A stretch of DNA of 64,000 nucleotides, from the NCBI GenBank assembly GCA_030533445.1, contig CM060065.1:5418974-5482973 (forward strand), read 5' to 3'. A program made the translations under genes and the position numbers. Below are positions 57,308 through 64,000 of the stretch, in pieces. This DNA is from Cyprinodon diabolis. Its lineage: Eukaryota; Chordata; Actinopteri; Cyprinodontiformes; Cyprinodontidae. Numbering within the stretch: the first letter of the stretch is position 1; each line of letters begins with the position of its first letter. The notes under the pieces were generated by a model. It had not been told where the DNA came from and made no database searches. It was given only the letters and a program-made list of their open reading frames with translations.

Positions 57308-58261
57308 AAGCAGACAGCAGCAGAGACACAAACATGTTCCAAAACAGGGATTCATATTCGTCTTTAAAAAAAAAAACGTTGATCTTACAGCATGTTCAGT
57401 GAAACAGCTGAAAAAAATCCACTTCCCTGCATAACTGTGGCATCCAAATATGCCATCTTATTTTGAATATTAATTTCAAAACATGTTTTTATGAATTATA
57501 GATGAAAAAAATCTCAGTATTTTAATGACTGCACTAGTTATGGGCTCACACCAGTAGGGGGAAGAGTGTGCAAGGAAACAGGGCAGCAGTTTTACAGCCA
57601 CCAAAATGCTCTTACTCACATTTACAATATTAATTGAAAAAAAAATCAGCATTTAATTCTCTGATAGTTAATATGGAGCGAAATATAACTTAGAAGGTAT
57701 AGATATTATAGGATAAATCCAGATAAATTCAATAAATGTTAAAATGTTTCAAGGAGAAAGAATTAAAAGCTGAAAAAGTTGTTTTTCTCCAATGCAGCTG
57801 ATTTATTCATTGTTTGTTGCCTGTTTTTAACATAAACAAATGAGATGGATTAGAATCAATCTGTGTAAAATCCCTTAACAGGAAACTGTAGAGAAAATAT
57901 TTCAGGCGGTTCTTAAATTCCCAATGAATGGACGGCATAAAGATGCAGAAGCTTTCTCTACAGACTCCACAGGCCTCTGTTTTCTATCCAAGCAAACAGC
58001 AGGAGCTCTGGGAAAATTGGTGTTTAGACAGGTGATAAATAAAAGAGATTATATTTGGTCGTTTTGTTCATGCTCCTTTTTAATGTCTCACCCAGAGGAA
58101 GGAGCTGCCTTGTTTTTCAGAATCAACCAGAAGCTCAAAGTGATCAGATACAGACGGATAACATCTCCTGCATCGTATCGGCCAGTTCTTTGGTGCGTTC
58201 ACTGATTCAATGCATTCAGCAGCAATGCCTTCAGATCATGTGAAGGAAACACATGGCCTCC
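57308..58261. other. No gene recognised
   Basis: Non-repetitive sequence; the 93-codon frame at 57924-58205 lacks any domain. Confidence 0.35.
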
Positions 58262-58535
58262 ACACTGGAAAAACGATCTAAGTAATAATGTCTTAAATTA
58301 AGTGTATTTACCCATAAACGAGTAGGTAAATGAGAATGAGTATTTTTACTCTTAAAATAAGATAATTAGATAAAATGCACTTGAAATAAGACAACGCAAT
58401 TGTGTTTTCTTATTTTAACATTAAATTGTCTTGTCCCATTGGCAAAATGCATATTTTACCTCCTCAATTCAAGAACAAATGCATTTCTTTGAAGAAAAAA
58501 TGACTTATTTAGATTTCGATTTTTTCCAGTGCATC
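58262..58535. mobile_element. CACTGGAAAAA palindromic MITE, copy 1
   Basis: CACTGGAAAAACGATCTA at left and TTTTTTCCAGTG at right; interior halves are mirror images (GTGTATTTACCC, TATTTTTACTCTTAAAATAA, ATTGTGTTTTCTTATTTTAA, AATTGTCTTGTCCCATTGGC). Confidence 0.7.
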
Positions 58536-58559
58536 TGCTATTCATTGTTATGTTTTGCT

Positions 58560-58970
58560 GGTGAAGATTCTCAGTCATCCAGGTCATATCATTCCAAAAA
58601 GATTAAAAAAACAATCCACTGGACTTTGTTTCCAAGTTTGAAGACGTTTGTCTTGCCATCCAGGAAGCTTTTTCAATTAAAAATGTCAGAAATAGCGTTG
58701 AGTTTGAGGCTTTATAGAGTAGCTCAACAAAGCCTTCAGAAAACATGCAAATTAAACTGGACGAACAGGTCCGCCTCTTTCGAAAGAAGCCAAACAACCT
58801 CAATTCCAAAGCGGTGGATCCGTTTGTCCGTTTCAATTTGCATTGAAATTTAGCATTTTGACTCATAAAAGCTTCCTGATAGGAAGCCAAATGTCTACAA
58901 ACTTGGAAAAAACGCACAGTGAATTGTTTTTTTTCTTTTTCTTTTTGGATGTTTTGATTTAACATTTTTT
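58560..58970. repeat. Inverted-repeat unit (fold-back type)
   Basis: CCACTGGACTTTGTTTCCAA, GTTTGAAGACGTTTGTCTTG, CCAGGAAGCTTTTTCA (58616-58675) pair with the inverse of 58850-58925 (ACTGTGCGTTTTTTCCAAGT, TGTAGACATTTGGCTT, CAGGAAGCTTTTATGA). Frames across it on both strands reflect this symmetry and are not taken as genes. Confidence 0.55.
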
Positions 58971-59159
58971 AAATTGCGACTTATGTAAGGTTTGTTCTCA
59001 TTGCATAATTATTATCATATATTTAGAAGAAAAAATATCGGCTCCAAAAATCGACCAAAAATGATACGTTTATGGTCCAACAATCCAGTCCAGCAAAAAT
59101 CCCTGAATGAACTGAAATGTTGCTCTAAATAAATGCCAGCAAAGATCAATGAACTGAAT

Positions 59160-59458
59160 TCACAGGAAAAAAAAATGAAATCCACATAAGTCATATATTT
59201 CTATAAATAAGTGCATTTTTCTTGTATACAGGAGGAAAGTTGGACATTTTGCCAGTGGAACAAGACAATTCACATTTAAAAGAAGAAAAAGCAATTGCAT
59301 TGTCTTATTTCAAGTGCATATTATTTAATTATCTTATTGCAAAGGGGAAAATACTCATCCCATTGGCAAACTATCTCATTTACCTATTTGAATTAAGGGT
59401 AAATACATTTAATTTAAGAAAAAATTACTTTTTATAGATCATTTTTCCAGTGTTGAAG
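59160..59458. mobile_element. CACTGGAAAAA palindromic MITE, copy 2
   Basis: Interior blocks TTTGCCAGTGGAACAAGACA and TCCCATTGGCAAACTATCTC with right end ATCATTTTTCCAGTG; the left end has decayed. Confidence 0.6.
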
Positions 59459-59549
59459 TGGTTATAAAATCTGGACTGAAATTTTCCCCGACTTATGATG
59501 ACCATCTCAAGGAGCCAGATCCTGGTATTTTATACATACAATCCGTCAT

Positions 59550-60165
59550 TTCAGAAGGTTGTTGACTCTGAAAGGAGGAGAACCACGGGATCAGGAATCA
59601 AGAAAGAGTTTTTATTTGGAAAAAATGTGAATGGACTGGAGATGGAAGCCAGCAGACGGGATCTCCCCTGTTCTGCAGAGAAAATGAGGATTCAAGTGAA
59701 AATCAGACAGGAGCCGAAGCAGCTGACTCACACAATAGTGGTTTGCTTTTTACCTCAGGGAAAAGTGAGTCTCAGGGTTTTCAGAAAGCAGCAGGGGCTG
59801 TTGGTTCCGAGCAGATCGTCTCTCGTTTGGTCTGATCAACACTGGAGGGTGGACAGGCAGGAGAGCAGAGGCAGCCAGGCGACGGAGGATCTCCTTGTTC
59901 CAGGAACCTTCAGCTTGGAGATACTTGATTCTGGATCTTGATTACTAGGAGAGAGAGACAGATACACAGATAAAGAATTATCCTCAGAAAATAACTGGGA
60001 AAGTCAGCTAGGAGTTGGTCAGGTACCACGCTGGAAGCGATAGAGAACAGACACCCTACTCCTGTTTTCCCCTGATTAGTGGAGATGAAGAACACCACCC
60101 TGCCACACCCTGCAGAGAGGGAGAGAGAAGGACCCATGCCAGCACAACCTGCCATGGAAAACTGA
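59550..60165 (-). repeat. Possible solo LTR, minus strand
   Basis: On the minus strand, TTTTTTCCAAATAAAAACTC (near 59625-59606) is an LTR-type polyadenylation context about 60 bases before a possible end. The plus-strand 148-codon frame (59495-59941) across it has no domain. Boundaries are not defined. Confidence 0.3.
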
Positions 60166-60381
60166 AATGAAATTCACATTTTGTCATTTTTAGAAAAAAA
60201 AATTAGAATAGAGCTCCTTCTGGCCTCTTTTTTTTTTTTCTTTTTGTAAATGATGATTTGTGCAGAGAAGACTCGTCTTCACGTGTGTTAAATCAGGCGC
60301 AGTGTTTGATGATTGACTCAAGAAGCAGCAACCAATCTCTCAGGAGGGGGAGCCTAGAACAAAACAGAAGCATTACTTCAC

Positions 60382-60664
60382 ATGAAAAACACACACTTGT
60401 GGGACATAACGCCTGTGACAACATTTCCTGCAAATAACACTTATATGATTGGAAAATATGTTTCTTTCCCTCCAAAAAAGAAAAAAACTTTCTCTACTTC
60501 TGTCAGACATCTACTTTGGCAGAAGTTGGGAGTGGAACCAATAGAGGAGCTCGAGGAACTGGATGACCTGCAACAAATGCTGCTTTAAAAACAAGATTGC
60601 ATCCCAAAGGAGAGTGTGACCAGAGGACGGATGTTCAACTTCTTCACACCTCTGAACTAATAAA
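60382..60664 (+). other. Possible terminal exon with polyadenylation signal
   Basis: A frame ending TAA at 60586-60588 reads VRHLLWQKLGVEPIEELEEL then DDLQQMLL, an amphipathic acidic C-terminus. Seventy bases on lies AATAAA (60659-60664). Candidate splice acceptors are ACTTCTGTCAG (about 60508) and ACTTTGGCAG (about 60524). It looks like a last coding exon but I do not recognise the protein; the ATG at 60382 is not needed if it is spliced. Confidence 0.3.
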
Positions 60665-60699
60665 CCAATACATTTTTTTTATACTCTTCTCTGTTGGAC

Positions 60700-61620
60700 C
60701 TTTTATACATCCTTAGTTTTATGTTGAACATTTTTACTGCCGGTTTGATGTGTGCTGCTGCTGAAAACCGACTGATAAACAACACAAAAGGAGAGGAATA
60801 CCGACCCCGATGAGTTAACCTTAAAATGTAAATAAATCCGCTTTCCATGTGTAAAATGTTTGGAAATAACCAACTGAACACACGCTTAGTTACGGCTCCG
60901 TGCGAATTATGAAGATGGCTCAGAGTCTGGCTGTGCAGTGTGTGGGCCGGGCCTCTGACGGCTGACTGACACATCTTCCTGTGCTTATTTAAGTGCTCTT
61001 ATGAAAACCAGAGCTTCTTGATTGCACCGTGATTATTCACAAACCTCGCAGCCTCCCTCTCTCTGCGCCCCTATCCTTTATTGCTAGTCAGAACACAGCC
61101 CCGTTGTAGCATTGCCAGCCTGATCTGACACCATTCCTTTTACGGGTTCAACAGCTTGCTTGTCATACAGCAAAGTAATTAGTACTGCATGCTCATATTA
61201 ATTAACAAAGAGCGTTATCACTTTATTAATCCATATTAGAGAGGTGGAGGAGGAAGGGAGGGTGCAGTCAGTGTTAGTCGGTGGGAGTTTTCCCCAGCGT
61301 TCCTTTGTAGTCCCATTGTCCACGACCCTCAGTGCCTTCAGAACACGGAAACACAAGTGGTACAAGGCTTACACTGTTCATTACAGCTTTAGATGCAAAT
61401 AATGTCTGAGGAATAAACAAACAAGGCTGGAAGGACTGGAGAAAAAACAGGTGCCATGGTGGGAAAGCACGCTAAACGATGCGATAGTGGGGGAATTAAT
61501 TACTACCCCCGCCGCTAATTGGAAGCAATAATTTGTGTGATTAGCGGGCCAGTGAAGAACCCAGACACTTCTACTGCCTGTATACACAAGCAGTGAGAGG
61601 TGGGCTGATTTAGCGCCTCA
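60700..61620. other. Non-repetitive block, candidate conserved non-coding DNA
   Basis: Two segments, 61070-61235 (GTAATTAGTACTGCATGCTC, ATTAATTAACAAAGAG) and 61480-61615 (GGGGGAATTAATTACTACCC, GCTAATTGGAAGCAATAATT, GTGATTAGCGGGCC), are dense in TAAT homeodomain-type motifs, unique in the window and without frames. Confidence 0.35.
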
Positions 61621-61632
61621 TAGCGAGCAAAA

Positions 61633-61905
61633 ATATGCACTGGAAAAAGGATCTAGAAATAAGTAAAAGTTTCTTAAATTAAGTGTATTTACCCTTAATT
61701 TGAGTAGGTAAATTAAATGGTTTTCCAATGGAATGAGTATTTTTACTCTTAAAACAAGATAATTAGATAATATGCACTTAAAAGAAGACAATGCAATTGT
61801 GTTTTCTTTTTTGAAGAGTAAATGGTCTTGTTCCATTGGCAAGACATAATAACTTATTCTAAGAAAAAAGGACATATGTAAATTTAAATTTCTTTTCCAG
61901 TGTGG
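61633..61905. mobile_element. CACTGGAAAAA palindromic MITE, copy 3
   Basis: CACTGGAAAAAGGATCTAGA at left and CTTTTCCAGTG at right, with the same interior mirror blocks. Confidence 0.75.
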
Positions 61906-62342
61906 TCAAAGACAAACCTTGTATTCAACTGAAAATGGACTAATTGACGCTTTAGTGGGTCGGTTCTACCTTTATCTTTCTAGGTAGAAGGAGACGAGAC
62001 TGGACCAAGATGAGGCATATCCAGGAGCATTCATTAGAAAGTGCTGATATGCTATGGATTAATTAACCAGGCAGGGTTTGAAGTAGGTTTGCCCCCCAGA
62101 ACAGGCTGAACAAACCTCAAAGCTTTGGGAAGGATATTTTCACAGCCCTTAGAAAAATGCAGACTACAATATAAGCAATTCTAACTTAAAATCCCTCCTC
62201 ATTACTCTCCTCTCACAACATGATCAAAGGGCATCGCTAATTCTGCCTATTCAGGATATAAGTTGGTTCTGTTTCTTTCCTGTGTTTCCCTCTTTTTTTT
62301 AAGCGTGTATTTTGAACTTCCAGCCAAAACATGGAGCAGGTA

Positions 62343-62635
62343 CACTGGAAAAAGTCGAAATCTAGATAAGTCATGTTTTCTTAAAATAAGGGCATTTGTT
62401 CTTGGATTGAGGAGGTAAAAGAGACATTTTGCCAATGGAACAAGACAATTTATACTTAAAATAAGAAAACACAATTGCATTGTCTAATTTCAAATGCATT
62501 TTATTTAAATATCTTATTTTAAGAGTAAAAATTCTCATTCCATAGGCAAACTATCTCATATACCTACTCAGATTAAGAGTAAATACACTTAATTTAGGAA
62601 ATGTCTACTTATTTCTAGATCATTTTTCCAGTGTA
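62343..62635. mobile_element. CACTGGAAAAA palindromic MITE, copy 4
   Basis: TACACTGGAAAAAGTCGAAA at left and ATCATTTTTCCAGTGTA at right; TA on both sides could be the target duplication. It is in the opposite orientation to copy 3 judged by the interior blocks. Confidence 0.75.
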
Positions 62636-62799
62636 CATCCTAGGTTAACATTTCACGGTGCTTTCAACAATCTGTAGACTTCTAAGAACCTCATCATATT
62701 CATTCTTAATTTGGGCGTTGAGGTCGTCTTTTCATAAAGTTGATAAACAGTAGATTCTACATGCACTATAAAAATAATTCATCTAACCCAGTCTAGCAC

Positions 62800-63080
62800 T
62801 GCAAAAAATGTAAATCTAAATAAGTCTTATTTTGAAATAAGTGCATTGTTTATGGTATTGAAGAGGTGAGACACTTTGACTGTAGAACAAGACAATTTAC
62901 ATTTAAAATAAGAAAAAAACAATTGTATTGTCTTATTTTACATGCATATTATTTAATTATACTATTTTAAAAGTTAATGTGCTCCTTCCACTGGCAGATC
63001 ATCTTATTTACCTACTCAAATTAAGGGTAAATACACTTAATTTAGGAAATGTTGACTTATTTCTAGAATGCTTTTGTAAG
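62800..63080. mobile_element. CACTGGAAAAA palindromic MITE, copy 5
   Basis: GCACTGCAAAAAATGTAAAT at left; the right end is decayed around TTTCTAGAATGCTTTTG. Interior blocks are preserved. Confidence 0.7.
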
Positions 63081-63307
63081 ACAGGCCTAATCATCTAAAG
63101 AAAAAGTCTTTTTGATCTTGTTTTTAGATTGAAATAGTGTGCGGGAGCAGATTATGTTAGATTATCCATCTTCCTTTATGGAGATTCTTATTAAAAATAA
63201 GTGATTTAATCTAACTGGGCAGTGAGACAGTTGTACTTAGACTTCTTGTTTTGAGAATATATCCTGAATTAAGGAAGTCTGATGAAGTGCAATGTTATTA
63301 CTGCCCA

Positions 63308-63600
63308 CATTGAAAAAACAATCTAGAAAAAAAAGTAAAAAATGTCTTAAATTAAGTGTATTTACCCTTAATTTTAGCAGGTAAATGAGATAGTTAGCCA
63401 ATAGAATGAGTATTTTTACTCTTAAAACAAGATAATTGGATAATATGCACTTGAAATTAGACAATGCAATTGGGTTTTCTTACTTTAAGTGTAAATTGTC
63501 TTGTTCCGTTGACAAAATGTTTCTTTTTGTTTCCTTCTTAATTAAACAACAAATGCACTTATTTTAAGAAAAAAAAGGAAAAAAATGCAGTGTAGGCAGA
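63308..63600. mobile_element. CACTGGAAAAA palindromic MITE, copy 6
   Basis: CACATTGAAAAAACAATCTA at left and AAAAAAATGCAGTGTA at right, with the same interior blocks. Confidence 0.7.
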
Positions 63601-64000
63601 TGATTGCATTTTTTTTTTAGAAGAATATTCTCAAAAGATGATTAATAATCAGACTGAAACTTCTTCTGCTTTGTTTATCAAGCCAACTATTAGTAATTAA
63701 ATAGCAATTAAACCCAAAAACATTTTACTCTTGAGTCATTTTTTGGATGAATACCTTCTGCTTTCCTTGAGTAAAACAGTAGTTTGTTGAGTAAACTTCA
63801 GGGATACTCATCCTTATTCATGATTTTACCAGTTTGAAGCTGTGTATTGGTAGAGGAATCGTATTCTGCAATGGCCTAGTCAAAGTCCAGTTCTTAACCT
63901 GCTTGATTCGTCCATGTTTAAAGGGGAACACCGTTTTTTTTTTACATCGGGCCCTTGATTTTACGCTATTACATCATGTTCTACTCACCCACATTAGTTT
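63601..64000. other. No gene recognised
   Basis: AT-rich sequence to the end of the window; nothing supported. Confidence 0.4.

Noticed and set aside
59495..59941. 148-codon frame as a gene
   Set aside because: No domain; the opposite strand looks like an LTR with a polyadenylation signal.

Overview
The window reads as vertebrate nuclear DNA from a bony fish. There are no bacterial-type operons. The only long open frames are transposon genes. The repeats are typical of teleosts: L2-type LINE ends with TGAATTGAAT tails, an L1-clade LINE, a DIRS tyrosine-recombinase retrotransposon, a Sushi-like Ty3/Gypsy gag, hAT, Harbinger-like and TTAA-type DNA transposons, and tRNA-derived SINEs. The species cannot be named from the sequence. 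Everything here is read by eye; no alignment or database search was run.

Layout: (1) 0-0.9 kb holds the 3' end of a coiled-coil protein frame that runs in from outside the window. (2) 1.7-6.7 kb is a DIRS-type retrotransposon with gag-like, RT/RNase H and tyrosine recombinase regions plus inverted terminal-repeat material, with an L2 end nested in it. (3) 7.2-9.4 kb holds a terminal-inverted-repeat element, a 240-bp tandem duplication and a SINE. (4) 10.7-12.6 kb is an L1/Tx1-like LINE end split by a fold-back element that itself contains a hAT element. (5) 12.9-17.1 kb holds L2 pieces, a hAT element with a perfect 8-bp target duplication, and a THAP-domain-encoding TTAA element. (6) 18.2-31.9 kb is a patchwork of LINE ends, a Tc1/mariner-like inverted-repeat pair enclosing an LTR and gag fragment, a hAT MITE and a TA-flanked MITE. 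(7) 33.4-39.0 kb is a three-layer nest: a TTAA MITE inside an L1 copy inside a second THAP/TTAA element. (8) 39-53 kb holds a Harbinger-like MITE, microsatellite, SINE, a helicase-fragment element and a large L2 piece. (9) 53.5-56.6 kb holds a possible exon and two more THAP/TTAA copies. (10) 58.3-63.6 kb holds six copies of one small palindromic MITE. Between them lie non-repetitive AT-rich stretches, some resembling conserved non-coding elements.

The genes do not form one pathway. Most protein-coding capacity belongs to mobile elements, nearly all broken. The items most worth following up are the family of four TTAA-flanked elements that keep only a THAP zinc-finger exon (best explained as Kolobok-type derivatives), the inverted-repeat element carrying the start of a RecQ-like helicase that stops at a splice donor just after its Walker A motif, and the DIRS terminal core present in both orientations between inverted 11-bp repeats. 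Apart from the partial coiled-coil frame and two weak exon candidates (53.6 and 60.4 kb), no host gene exon could be identified, so most of the window is probably intergenic or intronic.
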